Below are positions 25,311 through 35,976 of a DNA stretch of 64,000 bases, piece after piece. Origin of the DNA: Polytrichum commune. Lineage: Eukaryota; Streptophyta; Polytrichopsida; Polytrichales; Polytrichaceae. A program made the translations under genes and the position numbers. The stretch lies in contig OX485804.1 in NCBI GenBank assembly GCA_950295325.1, positions 43,586,001-43,650,000 on the forward strand, read 5' to 3'. The notes beneath the pieces were generated by a model. It ran no database searches and had not been told where the DNA came from. It was given only the letters and a program-made list of their open reading frames with translations. How positions within the stretch are numbered: position 1 is the stretch's first letter; the number at the start of each line of letters is the position of its first letter.

Positions 25311-27494
25311 TGTAGTTAGTTTTTGCTCTCACTTAAATAACCCAAAACACCAGGGTACAGACTCTCAAGGAAGGCTTAACTAGTGTCTATTACAGGCATT
25401 TGTCACTTCATAGTTCATTAATTAGACCAAGGGGTTGCTGTCTTCACTCTAAAACATGACTGGTATGTCTTTTACTTTCTTTTTCTCTCTTGGTTTCCTC
25501 TCACTGTGTCTCGTTCAGTGGGGTATGTGTGTCAGTCTCAGTAGTAACCATCTCGTCATGAGATTTTGTATAACAATAGTCTTTCGAGAACAATAGTCTT
25601 TGAGTAACACAATTGTCTTTGATAACCATTGGCCAATGCATCTTCAATTCAAGGCAATTCCTTTATTACTTGGTCAATGTTAATTCCAATACAAAACAAT
25701 TGTTTATTCCTTATCTTTGGATTTAATCTCTACTCACAACTTATGCAATTAACCATTATCCGTCAAGCTATAATCTTGGTCGCCCTGCACAACCTGCAAC
25801 CACAACAACCAAGGTAACACACAAGACAATAGTTGACAGGATTAAATCGCATTCCATACTCAAAGATCTCTCCTCTTGACTAGTTATCGATTATAAATTT
25901 GATTAAGATGAGATTAACTTATACCTAGATAACATTTATGAACCAAAGTTAATTCAATCCCTCTTACAATCCAATTGAAATTAGGTTAACTTATGCCTAA
26001 ATCTTCTTGATAACCCAAAGTTTAACCTATCCGACTTAATCTTGACAACCCTCACAACTTTCTCTAATCAACCGATCAAAAATGATTTCTCATCACCTCG
26101 GTTGATTGAGTTTCTCTCTTACTCACAATCTCCATTATTTTCAATTATAACACTAACAGCCTAAAGGTAGGATTTCACTATAATCTCTTTATGGCTGAAC
26201 TATAATCATTTTATCATAACGCCTCTCACAGGCCTCAACAATCGTCCATTGTGTCATTCCCAAACGCTGGACCCTTAGTCTTCCTCACCCTGTCTGACAC
26301 AGGCTAACAATGGTCCATAGTTTTACTCACAGGCTGACACTTGGCCATTCATCTTCCTAACACTGCCTATTCACAGGTCTTATCATTTCTCACAACTCTC
26401 AGGTAGCTCTCAGTTCGCCCTCTCACAGGGTTATTCCGACTATCGTTCAACCATGCTCTTTGTGTAACAATGATCTCTCTCGACGATAGTTCTATCCTCT
26501 CAATCTCTGTTTTGGGTCAACACCCTATGCTCATAGTGCGACTTGACTCATCACCCTTAATGCGGTTCTCGTTCAATATCTATCTCTTACGCAGAAGGTA
26601 TTTCCTCACGCAGATGATAGTTCTCTTTTGCCACAATCTTCTTCCTCTCAGGTCACAATTTCAGTTCGCTCAACAATATTTAAGAGTTTGCACTTAGGCT
26701 CTGGTTAATCAATGCTCAATCTTATGCGACAATAGTCTTCACTCTTACATTCATTTGTTAATCTCCCACACGGTACTTCTTCTTACAACTCCAGAAACTT
26801 CCATCTTCTCACACTTGCTTTGATTCTCTGCTCACATTGGTTACACTCTCATTAACTCTTGGACGCTCACTCTTCACAGCTTTGTCTTACTCACTTTCTA
26901 TCGCAATCACACGCTCTATTAATCGCAATGTAATAATAACAATAGGTTGTTATCTCTTACTCACTCAATCGTTACAGACGCACATTCTGTCTTGATCAAC
27001 AATGTTCTCAATCTCTCACTCAATCGGTGGCGACTTCAACAATGGACAATAGTTCACAATTCTCATGACTTCTCCGAAACCAGAAAATAGTTCGACTCAC
27101 TTCAGTCGTTTAATATAATCAAAATCAAAATCAACAATAAACTTCAGTAGAATCCAGTGTCCCGCAATCACTGCGGTGATCACTATATTTACCCTGAAGA
27201 TAGTTTAACAATGAAAACCTCACACGACTCTTGTGCTGAGGGAGACAAGCCCATAAGTTCAACTATGCGCTCAAAAATAATCGAAGGAATGTCTGCTCTG
27301 TCCTTCTGCGCCTCCCCTCTTACAGGGCGAGGGAGACAATAGTTTTCCTAACTACCTGCTAGGGCCTCCTATGGCCGTGACCATAGTTATAACTTCCTCC
27401 TATGGTTTAACTATATTCCTCCTATTGGATGACTCCATCCGAATTAAACTATAAGCCTATAGTTGAACTGAAATGACCAAAAATTTGGCTCACA
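25311..27494 (-). repeat. 3' LTR of the minus-strand retrotransposon
   Basis: 2184 bp. On the minus strand it begins TGTGAGCCAAATTTTTGG and ends AACTAACTACA. It is rich in a short CAATAGT/ACTATAG motif. Intact and essentially identical to the split copy. Confidence 0.93.
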
Positions 27495-27508
27495 TATAGC
27501 CCCTCACT
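27495..27508 (-). other. Polypurine tract of the minus-strand retrotransposon
   Basis: On the minus strand GTGAGGGGCTATA lies directly before the TGTGAGCC start of the 3' LTR. This is the expected position for plus-strand priming. Confidence 0.6.
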
Positions 27509-27548
27509 TAATTCTTTTGCATCCTTGCAAAAGCTTCAACTATAGTCC

Positions 27549-30284
27549 CTAATATTTCCTATGCTTGCTCGAAGAAGCTCCCCAGTTGCCCTTGTTGGTG
27601 TGGGGCCCATAGTCTTCTTCGAAACCGGGAACCATTGTCTCTTCCTGCGGCAACAATATATTGTTGTCAGACTGGTCCTGTAACGTCCTGGCCATCATTT
27701 TAGCTCGTGTGTGGCCGAAATCATTGACCATAGTGTGATGGGGTCCAATCACAAAATAGGTAGCGCACATCGCCTCCACACATCTCATCCATCTCGTCGT
27801 CCGGTACAGGTGCTTCGTTGCCAACAAGGCCTCTGGACGCGTGGCACTGAACCTGTTGATGTCCCAGGTTAAACTATAATCTTTGCACCAGGCTGCCAGC
27901 ATGGCACAGAAAACTGCGGCCATAAAACAAATAGGATCCTTGTGTGCCTTATGCTCCAAAAAGAACCTCCAGTAACTATTGGCACACTCCGTAGGATTCC
28001 GAAAAGAACCGGTAACTATAGGCCAGTTGTACTCTAGGTTGTCGATTGTTGCACTAGGGGACCACTTGTATCTTCTTCTGCAGGTACAAAATTTGGGATC
28101 CATTGTGACAGCTAAGGGTGGGTTCGGACTCCACCCCTTAGAAATCCTTGCATAGACCCGATCATGGGATTCTCCCTTCTCCGCTGGGATTACTCGTGAG
28201 GGCCCCACATCCCTGAACAACCAATTAAGTGCTTCCCAGGTAGGTACAGGTTGTTCACTGGGATGATTAAACATCTCCTCATAGTTACCCAAAAATTTCT
28301 GATCTACCAATTGTAGGTCAGGTGTCTTCGTAGAACACAATAGTCTAAAGGCTTGGTTGGGACTAGGTAAAAAGAAGTTACTTTGCGCCACCAGGTTCAA
28401 GGGCGGTTGCACTTGAGCCTTGAACTGCTCCACATATCTCTTCAGCCTGTCAATAGTTTGCTCATACTTCAACAAGTAATGACCAGGTCCTAGATCTTGC
28501 ACCTTTGTCACAACCTGCCTCTCCAAACTAGCGTCCATGACTGCCTTTACATACTCATCTGTCCCCATGCTGCCTAGTCTCTGTTCCAAGTTTACCTTCC
28601 ACCCATCTAGGATAGACTTAGGAACTATAGGCAAGGCCGTCGCTATGGCCTGGTTAAACTCCTCCATCTTTGGCACTCGAGGAACCAACTCGGTCGTATG
28701 CTTGACCATAGTGTTCCTCTTCCTCTGCAGTTGGAGTTCCAAGTTTCCATAGTACAGGAACACCCTTGCTCCAATGTCTCCCACTATAGTCAAAGTTTTC
28801 AAAGGATCTGCCACTAGTAGCTCCCCTCTAACTATAGTCTCAACCAACAGGTTCTCATATCCTTCCTCAGAAACTTCGTCCCATAAACTCTGGAACAACT
28901 CTGATCCTAACTTCTGCCCTATGTACAGGTTGTGTGCTATGAATAGGGTATCTCTTTGACGCTCATAGTTATAGTGGAGTTGTGGTAGGGGTGGTGAAGA
29001 ATTCTCTAAAGTCCACAACCCGTTCTTAAGTCTTTCTACTCTACCCCACAGATTGCCAATAGTTTGTCTTTGCTGCTCTCTTACTGCTACTAAATTATCT
29101 CTCTGCTTGGAAATAACTCTAATAGTTTCACCTTCTCTCTTCAGGGTAGAAAGTTGACTCTGTAAAGACTGTAACTCTTGGGATTTCTGAACTATAGTCT
29201 TTCCTCTTCTCACCTCTCTCTCTTTCAACTCTTTTTTCTCTTTCTCCCAGGTTGCCTCTCTGCTAGCATGTTGGGTGGTTAAATCAGACAATTGTTTAGC
29301 AAGTTTCTCAGCTTCTTTGCTCTTCCTCTCTTGAAGTTCTCGCTCAAAAATAATCTGATCTAGTCTCTCTACATTCCTCTCCTCATGCTTCTTGCACTCA
29401 CTCTCTAACTTATCTTTGAGCTCTTTCCATTTTATGTTCTCTTTCTTGAGCTCTTCTATCATCCTTACCTTCTCGGCTATGAGGGCATTCCTCTCTTCAA
29501 CTATAGTCTTTTGTCTCTCAATCTCAGAGAGCAACTCTTCATGAGAAGACAATTGTTCTCCATCCTCAGGCATCTCCTCTCTCGGCAAGACTCTATGACT
29601 AGACTTTGCCTCCACATGTAAAACAGGAACTTTGACAATAGTTGGCGCTCTAGGACTGCTAGGAATCGGCATCAGCATTGCAGGGGGTTCCAACAGATAC
29701 TCTCTAGGGTTTCTAGTTAACATCTCCACTTCGGAGGAGACTATAGTCAATGTACACACCATTCCCAAGTAACCAGCAGACAATAGTGAAAATGGGAAGG
29801 GAGTTTTCTTCCTATGCACCTCATCTCGGATTCGAAGTCGTAGTTCTTCCGCCCAATTGAATTGCTCTCCTTTCACCCACGCCAATAGTGCAGCACAAGC
29901 CACACAGTGCTCCATAAAGCCTCCATCTATGAGCTGGATTCTCTCTTGGATCAGCAAGAACCACTCCTTCCAGGGCTCCTTCAGGTCTCTCAAGTCACAA
30001 CCTTGCTTGATGTCATCAAAGCTCAACAATCCACCAGAAAACACTATCTTCCACTGGGGTGCCTCTCTCGGCAGGTCTACACTAGCAATGTCTTTCTCAC
30101 CCTCTCCTGGCAATAGTGTCACTCGGCTAAGAGCTTCAGACGATAGTTCAACTATATTCCCGCCCATTGGCACTCGACTATGGTCTTGCAGCATATAGTT
30201 CTCAATCAACTCCCCTAGCTCACACTGACTAGGCCATGGAATTGCTAACTCACTCAAAAACTGCCACAATCCTGCACTCCTCAA
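27549..30284 (-). CDS. 911-residue coiled-coil protein of unknown function, retrotransposon-borne
   Basis: A single uninterrupted frame sits at the 3' end of the retrotransposon, ending about 50 bp before the purine tract. The N-terminal about 200 residues look globular. Residues about 240-400 form a long charged coiled coil (EELLSEIERQKTIVEERNAL, then many Glu/Lys heptads). The C-terminal about 450 residues are Trp/Arg-rich and globular (WKVNLEQRLGS, CANSYWRFFLEHKAH). I see no protease, polymerase or integrase motif. The tripeptide Thr-Ile-Val recurs because the DNA word ACTATAGT recurs. Its position resembles the extra 3' ORF that some plant gypsy lineages carry, but no homology is claimed. 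The length of open frame suggests selection or very recent activity. Confidence 0.75.
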   Translation of the reverse strand: MRSAGLWQFLSELAIPWPSQCELGELIENYMLQDHSRVPMGGNIVELSSEALSRVTLLPGEGEKDIASVDLPREAPQWKIVFSGGLLSFDDIKQGCDLRDLKEPWKEWFLLIQERIQLIDGGFMEHCVACAALLAWVKGEQFNWAEELRLRIRDEVHRKKTPFPFSLLSAGYLGMVCTLTIVSSEVEMLTRNPREYLLEPPAMLMPIPSSPRAPTIVKVPVLHVEAKSSHRVLPREEMPEDGEQLSSHEELLSEIERQKTIVEERNALIAEKVRMIEELKKENIKWKELKDKLESECKKHEERNVERLDQIIFERELQERKSKEAEKLAKQLSDLTTQHASREATWEKEKKELKEREVRRGKTIVQKSQELQSLQSQLSTLKREGETIRVISKQRDNLVAVREQQRQTIGNLWGRVERLKNGLWTLENSSPPLPQLHYNYERQRDTLFIAHNLYIGQKLGSELFQSLWDEVSEEGYENLLVETIVRGELLVADPLKTLTIVGDIGARVFLYYGNLELQLQRKRNTMVKHTTELVPRVPKMEEFNQAIATALPIVPKSILDGWKVNLEQRLGSMGTDEYVKAVMDASLERQVVTKVQDLGPGHYLLKYEQTIDRLKRYVEQFKAQVQPPLNLVAQSNFFLPSPNQAFRLLCSTKTPDLQLVDQKFLGNYEEMFNHPSEQPVPTWEALNWLFRDVGPSRVIPAEKGESHDRVYARISKGWSPNPPLAVTMDPKFCTCRRRYKWSPSATIDNLEYNWPIVTGSFRNPTECANSYWRFFLEHKAHKDPICFMAAVFCAMLAAWCKDYSLTWDINRFSATRPEALLATKHLYRTTRWMRCVEAMCATYFVIGPHHTMVNDFGHTRAKMMARTLQDQSDNNILLPQEETMVPGFEEDYGPHTNKGNWGASSSKHRKY

Positions 30285-30303
30285 TTCTATCTCTCTTTCA
30301 ACA

Positions 30304-30319
30304 ATGTTAGTCGGGGGCT
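30304..30319 (+). other. Polypurine-tract-like sequence before the diverged LTR
   Basis: GTTAGTCGGGGGCTA immediately precedes TGTGGTAC. It mirrors the GGGGCTATA-TGTGAGCC arrangement at the other LTR. It therefore looks like a plus-oriented polypurine tract. Confidence 0.5.
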
Positions 30320-32404
30320 ATGTGGTACAATTTTTTGATTTTTGGTAGCATTAATGAAGTTTAAGTGTGAATAGTCACTTCTTGAACTCGAAAATATGAA
30401 ACCTTGTGGTGTGAAATAGCTAATGTCTTGTGATATGTGAAACTAGGCCATGGGAAGGTTATGGCCCGGTTTGAAGAGACAAAGATGGTTATAACTACTT
30501 TTTGTAGGTTGAGAAGGAGGAGGAGGCCATTCATTATGTGTGTGTCTTGTAGGCAAGAGGCCGAGAGCTTGTAAGAGATTATTATTGAACTTTCTGTTTT
30601 GTGTGTGGATTTTTGGTGAATCTAATCTTAAAGCTTATTTTGCAAGCACATGCGCGGGATGCGCATACGCTAAGGTTGTTGTTGTTGTTGTTATAATTAC
30701 AATGGCAGCCCTTGTTTGCATTGAATTGTGAACACTATAATATTGTTGCGCATTTATGAATTATTGTGTGATCAGACTGGTTGGCAGAAACAGAATCCCT
30801 ACTATCCATGTAAGAGTGTTGTACTTAAATGCAAGACTATGGTCCTGACTTACTTAATTATGTAAATGTAAGGCTTATGTTGTGATGCATCAGAGAGGTG
30901 CGAGAGGGTTGACGGATTATGGTCGTAGTCTACGTAAGAATTTACTGAGAAATCATGGCGTGATATTGTCTGAAACTCATACTTAAATCAATCGTCAACT
31001 TACTGTCAGTTGTTCCTTGCAATGAGTGGGGGAATTTCTGGGCATAATTGGTTGAAGTCCTAGTGTTTACAAATCCAGCCGGTTCCAGATTGAGCACCTC
31101 CTGATCTTCTTTGTGAGGATAGAGTTAACTATGATTATTTGATGTGAGGCTATTGTTGGTGAGAAGTAGAGTTGGCGAGAATCTGATAGATTTTCGAGAT
31201 AATTACAGCGATCCATTCTTGGGATAACTAAGGTTGATAAGGCTATGGTTTGGAAATATTGATGGTAACCTACTCGGGTGGATAGCCTATTGGAGAAAGC
31301 GGATAGGAATTTGTTGACAGAAATACCAATCTATCATATGCACTGAATTCACGTATAATAATTCATGTTTCCAACAAGTAAATCAGGCCATTTATAATTC
31401 TTGATTCGGTTATGTGATGATCTGGTGTTACGTGAATTTGAAGTCCATAAATCTAATGCGCTTTGTGAGAATCCATGTAATTTTTAGAGGTTATGAGTAG
31501 GACTCCAGGGAGTTGAATCCATTGTTGCACGTAATTGTTTGACGTCATAAATAAGCAAGGCCATTGTCATTGTAATGCAAGTGAGGAAAATGTTCTTCAC
31601 TAATATTTCATGTAGTATGGTGCGCTAAAGGGGAGAGGCTAAGGCCTGTGAAAGGTTAATTCGGAGGCGGAGGACATCAAAGGTCGCGATACTTACAACA
31701 TTGGTACGTTTTCAGGATTAATTGCACTCTTAATTGAATTATGGGTCTTTTGGAAAACTACTATTTTAATAATTGAATGCTTTAAACTTAATTGAGGATA
31801 AGATGACATATTAATGAATTGATTACTTTAACGATCACGTGGTTTTGATCTATCGATTTGAGGAAGATGTTACGGTTACTTTGGCCAAGATTTGGTAAAG
31901 ACTATGGTCGGACTGCGTAACTTAAAAAGGGGATATTAATTAATGAATTTTGACAATCCTGAAAGGATGACGGCACTGACTCTTTCAAGTTCAATTAAAA
32001 GGATTAATTAAATGACAGTTTATGGACGATATCAAAGGGCCCTCGACTTTGATAAGCAAGACTAAAATGGGTTACTTTTGCAAAGGACTATGGTCGATGG
32101 CGAGCCCTATGCTTTTGCACCGCACTTGGTCCAATTGAAATGAACTCACTGCCAGACCATTGATTGGGAATTTAGAGTGAGAAGAGAGACTGTCACCTTT
32201 GCATGCACTGCTATGGAGTGATCTTTTAGGTGTTTTTACCCCTGCCCGTAAACTAATTGATACACCTAAATGGAAATGCAGTGTTATAACCTTGTGTTTT
32301 ACCTAACAAACCTTGTCTAAGACACCTAGATGATATAAGGATCACCTTTTAAGTCTTCCCTGATTGTTTCCCTGGGTTTGTTTGTAACCAAAAAACTAAC
32401 TACA
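30320..32404 (+). repeat. Diverged LTR on the plus strand, internal to the retrotransposon
   Basis: The segment begins TGTGGTACAATTTTTTGATT and ends AAAAAACTAACTACA, about 2085 bp, and is followed by TTT and a primer-binding site. Its ends resemble those of the main LTR (TGTGAGCCAAATTTTTGG and AACTAACTACA) but the body is clearly different, so it belongs to a related family. It is oriented opposite to the host element. A short ACTATGGTC motif recurs in it. Confidence 0.7.
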
Positions 32405-32407
32405 TTT

Positions 32408-32425
32408 TGGCGCCGCTGCCGGGGA
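32408..32425 (+). other. Primer-binding site of the internal plus-strand element
   Basis: TGGCGCCGCTGCCGGGGA, identical to the minus-strand site at 36554-36571 and three T residues from the LTR end. It marks the 5' end of a second, oppositely oriented retroelement segment. Confidence 0.85.
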
Positions 32426-32646
32426 AGGCTTCGGTTGATTTAAGTCTAGGTAGATAAGTCGGTTAGGAAATACTAATAGGCTTGAATTTTGGATAAGGAA
32501 TCTTAATTAAGACTTTGGGAAATCTAGAAAAGTGAAGAAATAAGTTGTCAACTATTTATGAAACTTTACCACGATCCTAAAGTAATAATTGATATTCACA
32601 ATTATCTCAAAACCCAAATGCCTGGAGTTAAGCAAATGTCTATTTT

Positions 32647-33030
32647 ATGGATGAACCTAAGATATGGAAATCTAGAGGTCATCGAAATTCATTAAATTAC
32701 CCTTTAAAATATACACCCTTTGGACTTTCCGAGAGTACCTTGGGAGAGTTAAATCTTGTCGGCTTTGAGGAAGCCGTTGAGAGAATTGTCAAGCGAGTAT
32801 GTAAGTGTCATCTTGAAACAACACCTGACTCGTTATTTGAAAAGAAACAAATTGAGAGTGCTTGTCAAACAGAGTCACGTCCCCAAATAGTGTGTCGGAA
32901 TTGTAAAGGTCTAGGACACTACTCGAGGGATTGTGAAGTGAAAACGTTGAAGTCTAAAACTAAAAGTGTAGAAAGGTGGAAGTCAAAAGTGTTAACCCGT
33001 ACAATTGGGTTACATACTGACTTCTTATGA
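32647..33030 (+). CDS. Zinc-knuckle ORF of the inverted retroelement segment
   Basis: A 127-codon frame ends in a CCHC zinc knuckle (CRNCKGLGHYSRDC, CX2CX4HX4C), which in retroelements binds RNA. A Gln-Thr-Glu-Ser segment nearby is shared with the minus-strand counterpart at 35977-36477. It lies upstream of the gag-like frames rather than at the gag C-terminus. The true start may be further upstream. Confidence 0.6.
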   Translation: MDEPKIWKSRGHRNSLNYPLKYTPFGLSESTLGELNLVGFEEAVERIVKRVCKCHLETTPDSLFEKKQIESACQTESRPQIVCRNCKGLGHYSRDCEVKTLKSKTKSVERWKSKVLTRTIGLHTDFL

Positions 33031-33052
33031 GTGAATCATCTTTGACACTAAT

Positions 33053-33613
33053 GTGTCCATTACCAAAATGTGGCCATGGGAGCTTAACTCACAAGAGGTG
33101 AGCACCCTTGAGAGTGAGTTATACCAAGGACCCCATTTGTTTACGGCTTTATATCGTTTTTATAAAGCATCATTCTGGGGAGTTGGAATCCACATAGGAC
33201 CAAACCACCCCATTTACCCAAAGGGATTTTTAGCCAACTTTCGTAACTTACCCCTTCACCTTCAAGAAAAGATATTGAATAAGATCTGGAATCATGGTGA
33301 GGGTTTTAATGAAATCATTATTAACAAAGGATATCCTAGGTTGAGAGTTGACCTGAGATTTTTGTTTCTTATTTACAGCCAATATAAGGCCGACAACTTT
33401 CCAATCAACAAGTTTGGTTACGGTTGTTGGAACGGAGGGCTTTTCACTAGCAATGAAGCTCGCTTTTATTACGGACCTTTCGATCCTTGTTCAAGTGTCA
33501 ACATACCCGATTTTTCCGATTCTTCACTTCAAGGCAAGAACTTTGTAAATTTTGCAAAATTGTTCTTGAATGGAAGAAGGCGGATTGGGTACAATAGGCA
33601 AAATAGGACATAG
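33053..33613 (+). CDS. Second retroelement ORF (paralogue of 35409-35933)
   Basis: 186 codons. It aligns along its length with the minus-strand frame at 35409-35933: ELYQGPHLFTALYRFYKASF versus ELYTGRYLFSALYRLYRSGY, LRFLFLIYSQYK versus LRFLFAIYGRLK, and a shared IPDF. Conservation between two diverged families supports a real protein of this lineage. Function unknown. Confidence 0.6.
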   Translation: MSITKMWPWELNSQEVSTLESELYQGPHLFTALYRFYKASFWGVGIHIGPNHPIYPKGFLANFRNLPLHLQEKILNKIWNHGEGFNEIIINKGYPRLRVDLRFLFLIYSQYKADNFPINKFGYGCWNGGLFTSNEARFYYGPFDPCSSVNIPDFSDSSLQGKNFVNFAKLFLNGRRRIGYNRQNRT

Positions 33614-33686
33614 GGTCTAGTTACGTATGATCACATGCAACTTCCATACTGGAAACTGCACATGAAAGATCACACGCACAAACAGC

Positions 33687-34293
33687 CTCAGTAAGAAAAG
33701 CAGCCAATGACAAGGCAAGAGAGGATCGTGCACGTGCTAGGGATTATCAGAAGAAGAAAGCTGAAAGAAGAAAGAGTTGGTTGAGGTCTGTCATTAAGTT
33801 GCAAAAAGAACAGTCTGACACTGAACCAAAGGTAGCGAGTCCAAACCCTATAGAAAATAAAAGTCAAGAGGAAACATTATCACCTCTTAAACCTCAACAA
33901 CTTTATTTTGGTTCAACTTCAGATAGTTCCCAAGTAGTGACACCTCAACACCCTTTACTTCCTTCTTATTCGACACCTCCACCCTTACCAACCCCAATAC
34001 TAATACAACCTTTTATACCACTACCTTTACCGTCACCAGTACCTCCATTTATAATGGCTAATATACCTAGTGCCCCACGGATTCATAACATAGTACATAT
34101 CCCTTATTTCCTCGGGAGACCAGGATCAGATCCTGATACTCATGTGGCAAAGTTTGAAATTACATGCCAGGCTAATGATGTCCCGAAAACCACCTTTATC
34201 ATTAGCCTTGGGGGTGTAAACAAATCTGCACTAGGATGTTTGAACTGTATGGCATCTATCATGGGCTTAGCACCTGGATATGTTAGTGATTGA
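33687..34293 (+). pseudogene. Truncated gag of the inverted segment
   Basis: From about 33687 the frame reads VRKAANDKAREDRA, parallel to the minus-strand gag start MRKAANAKAREDRA. A Pro-rich linker follows, then the conserved IPYFLGRPGSDPDTHVAKFE start of the gag core. Homology stops near 34190, where the sequence runs head-to-head into the antisense of the minus-strand gag. The remaining codons to 34293 are antisense read-through. Confidence 0.7.
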
Positions 34294-35345
34294 CCTGGCA
34301 AAACTGGGTGATAAAACTGATCAGTCCTAGGTGGGTCATAGAGGTCGTAATTATAAGTATCAAAAGTGTATTGATCCTCTATACGGGACTCTTCCCAAGC
34401 TTTGGCCAAGGCAAACGTTGCCTCAGCAGTACCAGGAGCTCTTTCTCTCACATATAATTTCAACTCAAAAGGGTATAGACCTCCTATGAATATATTCCGT
34501 AAGAAATTATTCGGGATTTGATGGTGTGGCATTCTCAGTAGGATGTCACTCATCCTTCCCCAGTAATTGTCAATGGTTTCATTTATACTCATACGAATGG
34601 TTCTCAATTTCTCCATTAAACTGTTTTCAAACCCCAAGGGCCTAAAATATTGTAGGAATGCATTCTTAAGGTCGTTCCAGTCAGCAAATGGTTGCTGACG
34701 GGAAAACCATAAGAATGCGTTCTCTTGCAAAGTGGCTGCAAATATTTCCATTTGTTTGTCCGGAGGTACGCTATTTGCAGCACATGCAATCTCGAATTTC
34801 CTCACATGGACATCAGGATCTGTTCCTGGTCTACCCTGAAAATAGGGTAAGTTTACTACACTATTGATCCTAGGAGGATTAGCCGCCATATTGGGAAGCG
34901 GTACTACAGGTTGTGCTACGGTGTGTAAGGGAGGAGGTGTTAATCGTGGATTAAGTGGGGGAGGGGGTATTAATTGTGTTATGGGTACTAACGGTGTATA
35001 AGGTGTAAACAATGGGTTGCCTTGTATATTGGCGTAAACCGTTGTGTCGAGTAGAGGGGATGGTGTGCGTTCATAGGCGGTAGTCCACAATGGTGGAGTA
35101 GGTGAACTGGTGCGAGGTGTCTCATCAGGAAATAAAACTTTTGGGGATAAGAATTCTCTCTCACCACTCGTTGTAGGCTTATCTACGGGTGTCTGAAAAT
35201 TCCCTCCTGAACCACTACCGGAAATTCTCCTTACTACATCTAAAAATGGTTGAACCCAACTTCTTCTCCTCTCTTGTATTCGCTTCCTATACTCTCTGGC
35301 TGCTGCTCTATCTTCTCTAGCTTTAGCGTTAGCTGCCTTCCTCAC
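34140..35345 (-). CDS. Gag polyprotein, 3' end replaced at the inversion junction
   Basis: This is the structural protein that would assemble virus-like particles. The basic, Arg-rich N-terminus (RKAANAKAREDRAAAREYRK) is followed by a Pro-rich linker and a Retrotrans_gag-type core: LPYFQGRPGTDPDVHVRKFE, LQENAFLWFSRQQPFADWND, LRTIRMSINETIDNYWGRM and FIGGLYPFELK. Authentic gag sequence ends near 34190; the last about 17 codons are antisense of the opposing gag. No zinc knuckle is present at the C-terminus, consistent with its location on a separate upstream ORF. Confidence 0.8.
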   Translation of the reverse strand: MRKAANAKAREDRAAAREYRKRIQERRRSWVQPFLDVVRRISGSGSGGNFQTPVDKPTTSGEREFLSPKVLFPDETPRTSSPTPPLWTTAYERTPSPLLDTTVYANIQGNPLFTPYTPLVPITQLIPPPPLNPRLTPPPLHTVAQPVVPLPNMAANPPRINSVVNLPYFQGRPGTDPDVHVRKFEIACAANSVPPDKQMEIFAATLQENAFLWFSRQQPFADWNDLKNAFLQYFRPLGFENSLMEKLRTIRMSINETIDNYWGRMSDILLRMPHHQIPNNFLRNIFIGGLYPFELKLYVRERAPGTAEATFALAKAWEESRIEDQYTFDTYNYDLYDPPRTDQFYHPVLPGQSLTYPGAKPMIDAIQFKHPSADLFTPPRLMIKVVFGTSLAWHVISNFAT

Positions 35346-35408
35346 GGATGCAGTTTGAGAATGAGATTTTTCATGAGCAGATTCCAGCTTGACTAACTCT
35401 AACTAGTT

Positions 35409-35933
35409 CTAGGATCCCTTCAAACATATCATTCTAAAGTCTATGGGATTGGTATACATAGGTTTTTGGTCCATGAAGTCGGGTATTAATAGTCTTGCCC
35501 TGAGATCTGGTGCTCCAAAAACAAACCTATACTCTGTCCTAGATATTTTATCTCCTTTCCACATTCTTGTGCCGGCTGGCACCACTAAAGAAGTAGCACT
35601 TTTTAATCTCCCATAGATTGCAAATAAAAATCGGAGTGATAAGGGTATAACAGGGTGATTGTTTCTCACAATTACTTCGTTATATTCCTCTCCGCCGTTC
35701 CAAACTCTATTGGTAATGTTTTGCTGCACATCTAAGGGTAAAGCTAAAAATAATTCTTTGAACTCTCTTGGGATACTCATTGCATTAGGGGTGATATATA
35801 ATCCATTTCCTCTGTATCCTGACCGATATAACCTATATAAGGCTGAAAACAAGTATCTTCCAGTATATAACTCACAGCTGGCTGGTTCCGAAACTTGCCA
35901 ACACCAAGTCATATTACAGAGTAGTTTAACCAC
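35409..35933 (-). CDS. Retroelement ORF of unknown function, paralogue of 33053-33613
   Basis: 174 codons between the zinc-knuckle ORF and gag. It is conserved with the oppositely oriented segment (see 33053-33613). It contains LYTGRYLFSALYRLYRSGYR and a C-terminal IPDFMDQKP. No known domain recognised. Confidence 0.6.
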   Translation of the reverse strand: MVKLLCNMTWCWQVSEPASCELYTGRYLFSALYRLYRSGYRGNGLYITPNAMSIPREFKELFLALPLDVQQNITNRVWNGGEEYNEVIVRNNHPVIPLSLRFLFAIYGRLKSATSLVVPAGTRMWKGDKISRTEYRFVFGAPDLRARLLIPDFMDQKPMYTNPIDFRMICLKGS

Positions 35934-35976
35934 TCGGTAACTGGCTCATTTCAGATTTCTTAACCGCTCACTAATC

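Noticed and set aside
27157-27342. 61-codon frame found in both LTR copies
   Set aside because: Its conservation follows from LTR identity and is not evidence of coding.
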